DNA from: Micromonospora sp. C95
GTDB taxonomy: Bacteria; Actinomycetota; Actinomycetes; Mycobacteriales; Micromonosporaceae
Direction: 5' to 3'
Length of the DNA: 64,000 nt
Assembly: GCF_018070465.1 (NCBI RefSeq)
Contig: NZ_JAGPXT010000005.1
Span: 186,001-250,000, forward strand
The position numbers were made by a program, and so were the translations under genes. Below are positions 42,332 through 52,080 of the stretch, in pieces. The notes beneath the pieces are model-generated. The model saw nothing but the letters and a program-made list of their open reading frames with translations. It was not told where the DNA came from and ran no database searches. Every line of letters starts with the position of its first letter. The stretch's first letter is position 1.

Positions 42332-44800
42332 GTGACCTGGATGCGGAAACGTGACCACAACGTCCTGACCAACGCCGCATCGCTGCTCATCTGTGGGCTG
42401 TTGGCCGGCGTGGTGGTCGCCGCTGCGGCATTCCCCGCGGTGGCGATGTCGGGCCTGGCCGCGAAGGCCGGCGCGGAAACCTTCGGCGCGCTGCCGAAGG
42501 AACTCACCGTGGCCCGCGCACCACAGATCAGCTACCTGCTCGCCTCCGACGGCAAGACACCGCTGGCCACCATGTACGACGAGAACCGGCGGGACGTGAA
42601 GTTCGCCGACATCTCGGAGAACATGCGCAACGCCATCATTGCCGCCGAGGACCACGACTTCTACAACCACAACGGGGTCGACCTCAACGGTGTGGCCCGG
42701 GCCTTCGTCAACAACAGCCAGACCGGTGCCGACCGGCAGGGCGCATCGACGCTGACCATGCAGTACGTCCGGATGGGCATCGCGTACTCGGCCACGCATC
42801 CGGCCGACGTGATCGCCGCGACCGAGGACACCAGCGCCCGCAAGCTTCGCGAGATGCGGTACGCGCTCCAGCTCGACAAGGAGATGTCGAAGGACGAGAT
42901 CCTGGAGCGCTACCTCAACCTCGCCGCCTTCGGCAACGGCGCGTACGGCGTCTACGCCGCCAGCCAGGTCTACTTCAACAAGCCGCCGAAGGACCTGAAG
43001 ATCGAAGAGGCGGCCATGCTGGCCGGCCTGGTGAAGGCCCCGACCTCGTTCGACCCGACCACCAAGGACGGCTACCCGCACGCGGTCGACCGGCGCAACT
43101 ACGTCATCGACAACATGGTCAAGACCGGCGCGATCACCCAGCAGCAGGCCGACGAGGCGAAGGCCGTCAAGCTGGTGGTCAAGGGCAAGCGGGCGCCGAA
43201 CGGCTGCGTCGCCACCAACAAGAACGCCTGGGGCTTCTTCTGCGACTACTTCTACCGCTGGTGGATGTCGCAGGAGACGTTCGGGTCGACCTCGTACGAC
43301 CGGGAGCGGCGGCTCAAGAGCGGCGGCTACACCATCATCACGACCCTGGACAAGCAGGCCCAGACCGGTGCGGACAAGGCGGTGCGCCGGGCGAAGCCGG
43401 TGACCGCCAAGGAGGCCGCCATGGTCGCGGTGGTCGAGCCCGGCACCGGTCGGGTCCGAGCGCTGTCGGTCAACCGGAACTTCAAGCTCGACAACCCCGA
43501 CAAGCCCAAGAACAAGCCGCACAGCGACCCCAAGCAGCGGGAGAAGGGCAAGCGGGGCAACTACCCGAACACGGTGAACCCGCTGCTCACCGGTGGCGAC
43601 GGCATCACCGGTTACCAGGGCGGCTCGACCTTCAAGATCTTCACCATCGTGGCCGCACTGGAGAAGGGCATTCCGCTCAGCTACACCTTCAACGCGCCGC
43701 AGCAGTTCAGGTCCGAATACATCATCGACAGCAGCAGTCCCGCCGCCTGTAAGGGCACGAACCTCTACTGCCCGACAAACTCCGGCAAGAAGGCCGGCGG
43801 TGTGCAGAACATGTGGAGCGCCTTCTCCGCCTCGATCAACACGTACTTCGTCCCGTTGCAGCAGCAGGTCGGCGCGGAGAACGTGGTGGACGCGGCCAAG
43901 CGCCTCGGCATCCAGTTCCGGCAGAGCAAGGACGCGGAGTTCGCCAACACCAAGGAGGCCGCGCACCAGTGGGGCGCGTTCACCCTGGGTGTATCGCAGG
44001 TCACCCCGCTGGATCTGGCCAACGCGTACGCCACCCTGGCTGCCGACGGCAAGTACTGCGAACCGATCCCGGTGCAGGAGATTCGCGACCTGGACGGCAA
44101 CAAGCTGGACGTGGCCAACCCGCGCTGTGAGAAGCGGGTCAGCACCGAGGTGGCCCGCGCGGCCGTGGACGCGGCCCGTTGCCCGGTCGGCGACAACTCC
44201 TCCACCAGCAAGTGTGGCGGCAGCCGGACGGCAGCCCAGACCAAGGGCATCGTCGACGCCCCGGTGGCCGGCAAGTCCGGCACCACCGACTCCGAGAAGA
44301 GCGCCGCCCTGGTCGCGATGACCAAGCAGTACGCGGTGGCCGGCATCATGGCCGACCCGGACTGGCCGCAGACAAACGCCAAGATGAAGCACAACCAGGC
44401 GGACGGCATCAACCCGCCGGTGTGGCAGACGCTGCGCGACGCCATGAAGGGGAAGAAGCGGATCAACTTCGAGCCGCCCGGTAAGAAGATCTCCCTGGGC
44501 GACCAGCGCACCATCCCCGGCGTCAGCTGCCTGAACCTCGACCGGGCCAAGTCCCGCATCTCCGGTGCCGGCTTCGAGCCGATCGTCTCCAGCAGCCGGA
44601 TCACCTCCGACTGCCCCGCCGGCACCGCCGCCGGCACCAGCCCCAGCGGCCGCACCATCAAGGGCGGCATCGTGACCATCATGGTCAGCGCCGGCAAACC
44701 CAAGAACAACAGCGGCGGCGGTAGCGACAGCCCGGGCAACGGCTCGCCCTCCGGTCCGCCCAGCAACCCCGGTCGTCCGCCGGACCGGCCCGGCGGCTGA
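42332..44800 (+). CDS. ponA2: Class A penicillin-binding protein with one PASTA domain (PonA2)
   Basis: Bifunctional peptidoglycan synthase of 822 residues. After one N-terminal membrane span (LLICGLLAGVVVAAAAFPAV) comes the transglycosylase domain (AAEDHDFYNHNGVD with the catalytic Glu; STLTMQYVRM; KDEILERYLNLAAFGNGAYG). The transpeptidase has GGSTFKIF (Ser nucleophile), SIN and KSGTTD. A single PASTA domain (IPGVSCLNLDRAKSRISGAG) precedes a Gly/Pro tail. M. tuberculosis PonA2 (Rv3682) has the same layout and position. Starts possible are GTG 42332 (chosen), ATG 42341 with GAGG, and ATG 42278. Confidence 0.94.
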   Translation: MTWMRKRDHNVLTNAASLLICGLLAGVVVAAAAFPAVAMSGLAAKAGAETFGALPKELTVARAPQISYLLASDGKTPLATMYDENRRDVKFADISENMRNAIIAAEDHDFYNHNGVDLNGVARAFVNNSQTGADRQGASTLTMQYVRMGIAYSATHPADVIAATEDTSARKLREMRYALQLDKEMSKDEILERYLNLAAFGNGAYGVYAASQVYFNKPPKDLKIEEAAMLAGLVKAPTSFDPTTKDGYPHAVDRRNYVIDNMVKTGAITQQQADEAKAVKLVVKGKRAPNGCVATNKNAWGFFCDYFYRWWMSQETFGSTSYDRERRLKSGGYTIITTLDKQAQTGADKAVRRAKPVTAKEAAMVAVVEPGTGRVRALSVNRNFKLDNPDKPKNKPHSDPKQREKGKRGNYPNTVNPLLTGGDGITGYQGGSTFKIFTIVAALEKGIPLSYTFNAPQQFRSEYIIDSSSPAACKGTNLYCPTNSGKKAGGVQNMWSAFSASINTYFVPLQQQVGAENVVDAAKRLGIQFRQSKDAEFANTKEAAHQWGAFTLGVSQVTPLDLANAYATLAADGKYCEPIPVQEIRDLDGNKLDVANPRCEKRVSTEVARAAVDAARCPVGDNSSTSKCGGSRTAAQTKGIVDAPVAGKSGTTDSEKSAALVAMTKQYAVAGIMADPDWPQTNAKMKHNQADGINPPVWQTLRDAMKGKKRINFEPPGKKISLGDQRTIPGVSCLNLDRAKSRISGAGFEPIVSSSRITSDCPAGTAAGTSPSGRTIKGGIVTIMVSAGKPKNNSGGGSDSPGNGSPSGPPSNPGRPPDRPGG

Positions 44801-44818
44801 CCGGCCAGCAACGCCTGA

Positions 44819-44852
44819 ACGGGCGGGCACCCCTCGCGGGGTGCCCGCCCGT
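44819..44852. terminator. Terminator between convergent ponA2 and the GatB/YqeY gene
   Basis: Arms 44819-44833 and 44838-44852 form a perfect 15-bp GC-rich stem with a TCGC loop, followed by TCATAT. It lies in the 111-bp gap between two genes ending toward each other and should act in both directions. Confidence 0.85.
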
Positions 44853-44911
44853 TCATATGGTTTCCCGTGTGCCGCCGCCAGAGGGCGGGCCGGATTTCCG
44901 GCTGGGAGAAC

Positions 44912-45367
44912 TCAGAGGCCCAGCTGTCGGCGTACCTCGGCGGCCACCCGGCCGCCCTCGGCCTGGCCGGCCACCGCAGCCTGGGCCGCCTTCATCGCCG
45001 GACCCATCTGGGCCTTGCCGGTGAAGCCGCCGGCCGCGAGCGCCCGCGTGACAAGTGCGGCCAGCTCGGCGTCGGAGAGCTGCTTCGGCAGGTAACGGTC
45101 CAACACCTCACCCTCGGCGCTCTCCCTGGCGGCCTGCTCGGCGCGGCCCGCGTCGCCGAAGGCGGTGGCGGCCTCCCGGCGCTTCTTGGCCTCCTTGGTC
45201 AGCACGGCCACCACCTCGTCGTCGCTGAGCTCCCGCTTGGTCTTGCCGGAGACCTCGGCGGTCCCCACGGCGGCCAGGGCCATCCGCAGGGTGGAGGTGG
45301 TCAGCTCGTCGCGGGCCTTCAGGGCGGCGCGCATGTCGGCGGTGAGGCGGTCCTTCAACGTGCTCAT
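44912..45367 (-). CDS. GatB/YqeY domain protein
   Basis: The 151-residue protein is all helical: STLKDRLTADMRAALKARDE, then TLRMALAAVGTAEV and the C-terminal TGKAQMGPAMKAAQAAVAGQ. The family resembles the tail domain of GatB, part of tRNA amidotransferase, and is thought to bind tRNA or assist tRNA charging; the role of the free-standing protein is not settled. A TAGTTT hexamer lies 8 bases before its ATG and overlaps the promoter of the divergent metallophosphoesterase. Confidence 0.9.
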   Translation of the reverse strand: MSTLKDRLTADMRAALKARDELTTSTLRMALAAVGTAEVSGKTKRELSDDEVVAVLTKEAKKRREAATAFGDAGRAEQAARESAEGEVLDRYLPKQLSDAELAALVTRALAAGGFTGKAQMGPAMKAAQAAVAGQAEGGRVAAEVRRQLGL

Positions 45368-45375
45368 GGACGGTC

Positions 45376-45385
45376 AAACTACCCT
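45376..45385. promoter_or_regulatory. Shared overlapping -10 elements of two divergent genes
   Basis: The sequence AAACTACCCT reads TACCCT on the plus strand (45380-45385, 7 bases before ATG 45393) and TAGTTT on the minus strand (45376-45381, 8 bases before ATG 45367). The two hexamers share the TA step at 45380-45381. The whole gap between the start codons is only 25 bases. Confidence 0.6.
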
Positions 45386-45392
45386 GATCGGC

Positions 45393-46286
45393 ATGCGAAA
45401 GCGCACACTATTCCGGCTCGCGACCGCTACCGTCGCGACGGGTGCCGCCGCCCTGGCGTACGCCTCCCTCGTCGAGCGCAACATGTTCACCCTCCGCCGC
45501 TTCGACGTGCCGGTGCTGCCGACCGGCACCGAGCCGCTGCGCGTGCTGCACCTGTCGGACCTGCACATGACCCCCAACCAGGTACGCAAGCAGCAGTGGG
45601 TCGCCTCGCTGGCCGCTGTGGACCCCGACCTGGTGGTGGTGACCGGGGACAACATGGCGCACCCGGGCGCGGTGCCGGGCGTGCTGCGGGCCCTGCAACC
45701 CCTGCTCGACTACCCGGGGGCGTTCGTGTTCGGCTCGAACGACTACACCGGGCCGGTCTGGAAGAACCCGTTCAACTACTTCCTGCCCGATCGGGAGTAC
45801 ACCGAAGGCGTCGAGCTGCCCTCCGAGGAACTGCGTGACGTGCTCGTCGGGGCCGGCTGGGTCGACCTGAACAACCGGCGGGCCACGGTCAAGGCCGGCG
45901 GCCGGGCGATCGACATGGCCGGCGTGGACGACCCCCACGTCGAGCGGGACGATTACGCCTCGGTCGCCGGGCCGACCTCCCCCACCGCCGACCTCTCCAT
46001 CGCGCTCACCCACTCACCCGAGCCGGCCCTGCTCGACGAGATGGCCGCCGACGGCTTCGGGCTGCTGCTCGCCGGGCACACCCACGGCGGCCAGGTCTGT
46101 GTACCGGGCTTCGGCGCGCTGGTCACCAACTGCGGGTTGCCCCGGTCGATGGCGAAGGGCCTGCACCGCTGGCCCGGATCGGACTCCTGGCTGCACGTCT
46201 CCGCCGGGCTCGGCACCCACCCGACCGCCCCCGTCCGGTTCGCCTGCCCGCCGGAGGCCAGCCTGCTCACGCTGATCCCGCGCTGA
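45393..46286 (+). CDS. Calcineurin-like metallophosphoesterase (Rv3683/YaeI-like)
   Basis: The 297-residue protein has an N-terminal membrane segment ([16 protein letters not shown]) and a metallophosphoesterase domain with metal-ligand motifs [23 protein letters not shown] (in place of GNHD), [14 protein letters not shown] and [12 protein letters not shown]. This is the YaeI/UDP-diacylglucosamine-hydrolase-like group, likely membrane-associated. The GSND motif replaces the usual catalytic-loop His. It follows ponA2 and yqeY as in mycobacteria. Confidence 0.9.
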   Translation: MRKRTLFRLATATVATGAAALAYASLVERNMFTLRRFDVPVLPTGTEPLRVLHLSDLHMTPNQVRKQQWVASLAAVDPDLVVVTGDNMAHPGAVPGVLRALQPLLDYPGAFVFGSNDYTGPVWKNPFNYFLPDREYTEGVELPSEELRDVLVGAGWVDLNNRRATVKAGGRAIDMAGVDDPHVERDDYASVAGPTSPTADLSIALTHSPEPALLDEMAADGFGLLLAGHTHGGQVCVPGFGALVTNCGLPRSMAKGLHRWPGSDSWLHVSAGLGTHPTAPVRFACPPEASLLTLIPR

Positions 46287-46352
46287 CCGTCCGCACCCGG
46301 GGTACCGAGTTTGAGCCCGGGGGCGGGTGGGCTACTATTTGTCGGCACGCCT

Positions 46353-46429
<77 letters not shown>

Positions 46430-46443
46430 GAGGAAACGCCAGG

Positions 46444-46480
46444 TCAGGGCCAGTATTCCAGAACGGGATACTGGCCCTGA
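46444..46480 (+). terminator. Terminator of tRNA-Pro
   Basis: Arms TCAGGGCCAGTAT (46444-46456) and ATACTGGCCCTGA (46468-46480) pair perfectly with an 11-base loop, followed by the T-rich TCTGCTTCTT. It begins 15 bases after the tRNA 3' end. Confidence 0.85.
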
Positions 46481-46579
46481 TCTGCTTCTTCCTGGAGACG
46501 GTCGTGGAGTGTGGCCGCGCACATGTGCCGCCGGCCCGCCCTTCTCGGCGCTTGCCGCCGGCCGGGTGTCGACCCGGCG

Positions 46580-48082
46580 CTACGCGGCGTCACTCCCGGT
46601 GTCGACATCCCCGGCGGGCCGGCTGTGGTCATCGGGGGCGGGCGCACCGTCATCGACGCGAACGGCCGGACGCAATCCGCCCTTCGTATCCGTGCCGTAG
46701 CGGAGGACCCAACCGGGTGGGAGCTGGGCGGCAGGCGTAGCCCAGACCGCCAGGTCGAGGCCACGGTCGAACTGCGCCCTGCGCAGGTACGCGTCTGCGT
46801 GGAACTCGGCCCCACGCAGGTCCGCGTCCCCGTGGAACAGCGCGCCGGTCAGGACGGCGTCCCCGTGGAACAGCGCCTCGCGCAGGTCAGCGTTGCCGTG
46901 GAACTGCGCCTCGCGCAGGTCCGCGGTCGCGTCCTCGTGGAACCGCACCCCGGCCAGGTCTGCGTTCCCGTGAAACCGCACCCAGCGCAGGTACGCGTTC
47001 CTGTGGAACTGCGCCTCGCCCAGGTACGCGTTCGAGTGGAACTGCGCCCCGCTCAGGTACGCGTTCCAGTGGAACTGCGCCCTGTGCAGGTACGTGTCCC
47101 CGTGGAACTGCGCCTCGCCCAGATACACGTTCCGGTGAAACAGTGCCCCGTGCAGGTTGGCGTTTCCGTGGAACTGCGTCTCGCGCAGGTCCGCCTCCCC
47201 GTGGAACTGCGCGCCGTTCAGGTCCGCCTCACCATGGAACTGTGCAGCGTTCAGGTCCGCCTCACCGTGAAACCGCGTTCCGGCCAGGTCAAGCCGCTCG
47301 ACGTGACAAGACGAAAGGCTGAAGTTGGTGAGGGTGGCGCCCACCAGGTCGAGGTTCATCCGCTCGCCCGCGGCGCCCCGCCAGTACGTGACCGGCTCGG
47401 CACCATCTGAACTGGCAGACATGCGCAAATGGGTGGCGATCAGCCGCTGGGCGGTCAACCGCACCTGTAGCTCCTCGCGCCGCTGCTGCTCCGTCTCCGG
47501 CACTTCGGCATCCGGCGTCGCGTCCTGTGGCGAAGCCTTCCCTTTTGCCCGCAGGACCTCCACCGGCGGCAGGTACGGCATCCGCAGATACGCGCAGAAC
47601 ACCTCCACTACCGTCTGACGCAGCTTCGGGTTGTCCTGCCCCAATCGCTCCAGGGCGTACATCCCGGCTAGCCGGACGGCAGCCTTGTCGCTGCCCAACT
47701 GCTCGGCGGCGGCCACGTACAACGCCGTGATCCGCTGCTCTCGCGCGTCCTCTTCCGCGAAGCGCTGGGAACGCTCGATGTACTGCTGGCTGCGCTCCGA
47801 GATCGACTGACGGCGCAACGCGACAAGGAGAGTCGCTCCCGCGCCAAGGCCGGCGGCCACCGTTAGTGCCGTCCGGATCGCCTCCAGGCGAAGCTTCGCG
47901 CCTGCCTCTGGGCTCATCCCGCCCTGGCGGCTCGCCCACGTCTCCAGCAGCCAGAGGGCGACCAGGCCGCCGCCGAGCACCACTCCCAGGACCAGCACTG
48001 CCGAGAGGCGCCAGGGAAGTCGACGCAGCTCGGTATCAGGCTGCTGGGGTCGAGGCTTCCGCCGCGCAACCAAGGATCGCAC
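46580..48082 (-). CDS. Membrane-anchored pentapeptide-repeat protein
   Basis: The 500-residue protein has two membrane spans (LSAVLVLGVVLGGGLVALWL and ALTVAAGLGAGATLLVAL), then a helical region (SERSQQYIERSQRFAEEDA) and the C-terminal half as pentapeptide repeats. About 16 decapeptides of the form QFHGNADLRE give a right-handed beta-helix; one unit (FHEDATADL) has a two-residue insertion. Soluble relatives mimic DNA and protect gyrase, but the unusual His-Gly and Tyr content here means that role cannot be assumed. The GTG at 48082 is the chosen start. It lies downstream of tRNA-Pro, convergent with it. Confidence 0.85.
   Translation of the reverse strand: MRSLVARRKPRPQQPDTELRRLPWRLSAVLVLGVVLGGGLVALWLLETWASRQGGMSPEAGAKLRLEAIRTALTVAAGLGAGATLLVALRRQSISERSQQYIERSQRFAEEDAREQRITALYVAAAEQLGSDKAAVRLAGMYALERLGQDNPKLRQTVVEVFCAYLRMPYLPPVEVLRAKGKASPQDATPDAEVPETEQQRREELQVRLTAQRLIATHLRMSASSDGAEPVTYWRGAAGERMNLDLVGATLTNFSLSSCHVERLDLAGTRFHGEADLNAAQFHGEADLNGAQFHGEADLRETQFHGNANLHGALFHRNVYLGEAQFHGDTYLHRAQFHWNAYLSGAQFHSNAYLGEAQFHRNAYLRWVRFHGNADLAGVRFHEDATADLREAQFHGNADLREALFHGDAVLTGALFHGDADLRGAEFHADAYLRRAQFDRGLDLAVWATPAAQLPPGWVLRYGTDTKGGLRPAVRVDDGAPAPDDHSRPAGDVDTGSDAA
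46750..47290 (-). repeat. Array of about 16 tandem 30-bp units in the pentapeptide gene
   Basis: Each 30-bp unit encodes two pentapeptides (GAQFHGNADL-like). Units are diverged in sequence but keep length, except one that is 6 bp longer. Near-identical neighbours such as FHGEADLN at the 5' end of the array suggest recent duplication. Confidence 0.8.
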
Positions 48083-48313
48083 GCCGTCATTGTCCCGAAC
48101 GCCGTCCAGCCGCCACCGCGCCACTTGGTCTCGGCTGGCCGAGGAGCGCGCGTTCCATCTCAACGCCGACCGCCCTCCGGCAGTCGAGGGCTGAGGCCGG
48201 CGCGGCCCGAGCCAGGCGTGGGTCGCACCAACCGTGCAACGGCACGGCACCCTTGCCGAAACAAAAGATCGACACGCTAGCAGCGCTTCCTGTTGACCAA
48301 CCTGAGGAACGCT

Positions 48314-51300
48314 GTGCTGTTCACACATTTTTCCGGGCGCCGTCTGCTGGCGCTGCTCACCACTACCGTGGTGCTCGCCGCGCTGCCCGCCCCGGCCTCG
48401 GCCGCGCCCGCCGACCCGCCGTACTCCTCCGTGACGTCGGCCGGGCAGCCTGCTACCGCATCCACCACGTTCACCGTCACTCTGATCACGGGTGAGAAGG
48501 TCACCGCGACCCGGACCGCCGACGGGGGGCTTAGCCCCGAGGTGCGGGATGCCGCCGGGCGGTTGACCGGATACACCTCGCACAGCAAAGAAGGGGACAC
48601 CTACGTCTACCCGCATGGGGCGCTGGCGTACGTGTCCGCCGGGCTGCTCGACGAGGAACTGTTCAACATCACCGAGTTGCTGGCGGACGGCTACGACGAC
48701 GCGCACCGTGACCGGCTCCCGCTGATCGTCACCTACACCGACGGCGCGGCGGCTTCGCGACGGATGGCGACGCCCGAGGGTGCCCGCACCGTCCGGGCGC
48801 TGGACAGCATCCGGGGCGCCGCGCTGGACGTGGACCGCTCGGGCGAATTCTGGTCCTCGATCACCGCGGGCGAGGCAGCGGCCGTCCGTTCCACTGGCGA
48901 GGGTGTGGCCGCCCGTGGCACGGACGGGCAGCTTGCGCTCGGCGGCGGTATCGCCAAGGTGTGGCTGGACGGCAAGGTCGAGGCCGCGCTCGCCGACAGC
49001 ACCGCGCAGATCGGCGCCCCAGAGGTGTGGGAGTCCGGGAACACCGGCGAGGGTGTCGACGTCGCCGTCCTGGACACCGGCATCGACGCCGACCACCCCG
49101 ACTTTGCCGGGCAATTGGCCGCCACCGAGTCCTTCGTTCCCGGTGAGACGGTGAAGGACGTCTACGGACACGGCACGCATGTCGCCTCCACCATCGCCGG
49201 CACCGGAGCCGCCTCGGACGGCCGGGAGAAGGGTGTCGCCCCGGGCGTACGGCTGCACGTCGGCAAGGTCCTCGCCGACAACAACTTCGGTCAGGAGTCA
49301 TGGATCATCAGCGGCATGGAGTGGGCGGTCCGTGACCAGCAGGCCAAGATCGTCAACATGAGCCTCGGCGGTGATCCCACCGACGGCACCGACCCGATGA
49401 GCGTGGCCGTCAACGAGCTCAGTGAAGAGACCGGCGCCCTGTTCGTGATCTCGGCCGGGAACAGCGGGCCGTGGTCCTACACGGTCGGCTCTCCGGGCGT
49501 CGCCGACGCCGCGCTGACCGTCGGCGCCGTGGACGGCGACGACCTGCTCGCCTACTTCTCCAGCCAGGGTCCGCGCCTCGGTGACCGGGCCATCAAGCCC
49601 GACCTCACCGCACCCGGCGTCGGCATCCTGGCCGCCCGCTCGCAGTACTCCCAGGGCGAGGGGTTGTATCGGTTCGGGGACGGAACTTCGATGGCCGCCC
49701 CGCACGTCGCGGGCGCTGCCGCGCTGCTGGCCGCCCAGCATCCCGACTTCACCGGGCAGCAGCTCAAGGAAGCCTTGGTCAGCACCGCCAAGTCGACCCC
49801 TGAGATCAGCCCGTTCCAGGGCGGCAACGGCCGGGTGGACATCGCCGCGACCACGGCCGCGACTCTGTTCGCCACCGTCGGCGCCGACTTCGGCTATCCG
49901 CAGTGGCCGACGGCGCCCGAAGGCACCGTAGGGCGAGACGTCCGCTTCACCAACATCGCCGACAGCGCCCTCACCCTCGACCTCGCCACGGCGCTCGACG
50001 GCGGTCCCGCGGATCTCGTCGTCCCGTCGGTCCGGCAGGTCACCGTTCCGGCGCACGGCAGTGCCACGGTGACCCTGACCACGAACTTCGACCAGGTGCC
50101 GGCCGACCGTCTGACCTCGGGCTTCCTGACCGCGACCGACGCCGCCGGGAAGGTCCGCGCCCGCACCTCGATCGCCGTCGGCAAGGAGGGGGCGCGCCAC
50201 AAGCTGACCTTGCAGGCCAAGGACCGTAGCGGCCGGCCGATCCGCGGCGACCTGGTCGTCCTGGACAAGGACGGCACCGCGCTGCCGGCGTATCAGATCG
50301 ACGAGAGCGGCACCCTGGATCTGCGGCTGCCCTCGGGCACGTATTCGGCATGGCTGACCACCGACGTGGAGGGCGTCAACGGGCCGTACTCGCGGGGATT
50401 CGCGCTGCTCCCGATACCCGAGATCACCCTCGACCGGGACCGCACGGTCGTCTTCGACGCCACCAGAGCCCGCCGCACCACCGTGACCGCTCCACAGCCC
50501 TCCACCCTGGACGGTTCCCGCTTCGAACTGTTCCGCGAACTCGGAGGTAACCCCTGGGTCTCCGCGTGGTACGCGGGCCCCGAGTACGACAGCGTCTGGA
50601 TCCTGCCCAGCGATCGCAAGGTGACGACGGGTGCCTTCGCTGTCGGCGCCCGCTGGCGCATGACCCAGCCCGCGCTGACGGTCTCGGCCGGCCACCGCGC
50701 CTACGAAGACCTGAGGGTGCAGCGCGCCGAGACGCCCCTGCCGCGCGGAAAGCACCGCCTCGACACGGTGTTCGCCGGCGTCGGCGACAGCGCCGGGTAC
50801 GCCTCGGTCAACGCCCGGGGCAAGGCCGTCGTCGTACGCCGCAGCGACACCGTGTCACTTGAGGAGCAGGCCGCCGCAGCCGCGTCCGCCGGAGCCCGCC
50901 TCCTGCTCGTGGTCAACGACGGCACCGGGCGGCTCGACCCGTGGCCCAGCTTCTGGTGGGACCCGCGTGACGCACCGCCGGTGACCGTCGCCACCCTCAC
51001 CCGGGACGAGGGCGAGCAGTTGATCGCTCGCATCGGGGACGAACGGCGGGTGCGACTCGACGTCACCTCCCAGCCGGAGACCGAGTACATCTACGACCTG
51101 GTCCAGGACTACGCGGGCGCCGTGCCGACCGACCTCACCCACCGGGTCACCCGGCGCGACCTGGCCCGGGTCGACATGTCCTTCCGCAACTGGCGCCCGG
51201 CCCGGGCGCTCGAAACGCGCGCCGACCTGACCCCGTCGGGAACGTCGAGCACGCTCGACTTCGTCGAGGTTCCGGCGCGTGGCGAGCGCACCGACTGGGT

Positions 51301-52078
51301 CACCGCCGGGGAGCCGTGGACCACCGAGGTCACCATCCCCGGCGAACAGGGCCAGCGGACCGCCCCCACCGCCTACCGGGCCGGCAAGGTGCACGAGGAA
51401 CGCTGGTTCGGCCCCGTGCAACGGCCCCGCCTGCTGGACCACACAAGTGTCTTCCGCGAGGACGGCGGCTTCTCCGCCTTCATCCCCGGCTGGGGCGACT
51501 CAGGCACCGCCCATCGGGGCGACACCTACGACAACTACGCCGCCGACAACGTCATCCGCTTCTACCAGGGCGATACGCTCCTCGGCGAGACCGACCGCTA
51601 CCAGCGCATGCTGTCCGTCGGACTGTCGAACCCACAGCCGCTGCCGTACCGCCTGGTGTCGGAGAACAAGCGCGACGCCTGGGCCGGGCCGTATTCCACC
51701 GCCACCCGGACCGAATGGGGCTTCACCTCCGGCGCGGTCAGCCCGGGCAGCGTGTGGAACCCCTCGCTGCTCCAGCTCGACTACACCGTCGACACCGACG
51801 TCGACGGAAAGGCGAGACGCAACGCCCACCTCACCGTCACCGCACTGCATCTGCCCACGGCACCCGAGCCGGCCCCCATCCGCACGGTGACGCTCGACGT
51901 CTCCTACGACGACGGCGCCACCTGGCACGACGCCAAGCTCCACCGCCACGGCGACGCCTGGCGCGTCCGCCTCGACGCCCCGCGCAGCGCAGGGTTCGTC
52001 ACCCTGCGCGCCACCGCCCGCGACGCGCAGGGCAACAGCATCGATCAGCGCATAACCCGGGCGTTCGGCTTGCGGTGA
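48314..52078 (+). CDS. Large secreted S8 subtilisin-like serine protease
   Basis: The 1254-residue protein has a signal peptide (LLALLTTTVVLAALPAPASA) and a long pro-region. Its S8 catalytic domain carries Asp254 (VAVLDTGIDADHPDF), His286 (YGHGTHVAS) and Ser459 (GTSMAAPHVAG). More than 700 residues follow, including fibronectin-like sheets and a protease-associated-like segment (ARLLLVVNDGTGRLDPWP). The C-terminus ends in a beta-rich domain with GATWHDAKLHRHGDAW. It acts outside the cell; its substrate is unknown. Starts: GTG 48314 has GAGGAA just upstream; TTG 48293 is an alternative. Confidence 0.92.
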   Translation: MLFTHFSGRRLLALLTTTVVLAALPAPASAAPADPPYSSVTSAGQPATASTTFTVTLITGEKVTATRTADGGLSPEVRDAAGRLTGYTSHSKEGDTYVYPHGALAYVSAGLLDEELFNITELLADGYDDAHRDRLPLIVTYTDGAAASRRMATPEGARTVRALDSIRGAALDVDRSGEFWSSITAGEAAAVRSTGEGVAARGTDGQLALGGGIAKVWLDGKVEAALADSTAQIGAPEVWESGNTGEGVDVAVLDTGIDADHPDFAGQLAATESFVPGETVKDVYGHGTHVASTIAGTGAASDGREKGVAPGVRLHVGKVLADNNFGQESWIISGMEWAVRDQQAKIVNMSLGGDPTDGTDPMSVAVNELSEETGALFVISAGNSGPWSYTVGSPGVADAALTVGAVDGDDLLAYFSSQGPRLGDRAIKPDLTAPGVGILAARSQYSQGEGLYRFGDGTSMAAPHVAGAAALLAAQHPDFTGQQLKEALVSTAKSTPEISPFQGGNGRVDIAATTAATLFATVGADFGYPQWPTAPEGTVGRDVRFTNIADSALTLDLATALDGGPADLVVPSVRQVTVPAHGSATVTLTTNFDQVPADRLTSGFLTATDAAGKVRARTSIAVGKEGARHKLTLQAKDRSGRPIRGDLVVLDKDGTALPAYQIDESGTLDLRLPSGTYSAWLTTDVEGVNGPYSRGFALLPIPEITLDRDRTVVFDATRARRTTVTAPQPSTLDGSRFELFRELGGNPWVSAWYAGPEYDSVWILPSDRKVTTGAFAVGARWRMTQPALTVSAGHRAYEDLRVQRAETPLPRGKHRLDTVFAGVGDSAGYASVNARGKAVVVRRSDTVSLEEQAAAAASAGARLLLVVNDGTGRLDPWPSFWWDPRDAPPVTVATLTRDEGEQLIARIGDERRVRLDVTSQPETEYIYDLVQDYAGAVPTDLTHRVTRRDLARVDMSFRNWRPARALETRADLTPSGTSSTLDFVEVPARGERTDWVTAGEPWTTEVTIPGEQGQRTAPTAYRAGKVHEERWFGPVQRPRLLDHTSVFREDGGFSAFIPGWGDSGTAHRGDTYDNYAADNVIRFYQGDTLLGETDRYQRMLSVGLSNPQPLPYRLVSENKRDAWAGPYSTATRTEWGFTSGAVSPGSVWNPSLLQLDYTVDTDVDGKARRNAHLTVTALHLPTAPEPAPIRTVTLDVSYDDGATWHDAKLHRHGDAWRVRLDAPRSAGFVTLRATARDAQGNSIDQRITRAFGLR

Positions 52079-52080
52079 TG

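Noticed and set aside
42248..44830. A minus-strand reading frame of 860 codons across ponA2
   Set aside because: Antisense shadow of ponA2, with no start site, domain or neighbour logic.
46511..47410. A plus-strand repetitive frame (AQVRVPVELR-like repeats)
   Set aside because: The repeats come from reading the pentapeptide array on the opposite strand; the minus-strand frame has the known pentapeptide pattern and a membrane anchor.
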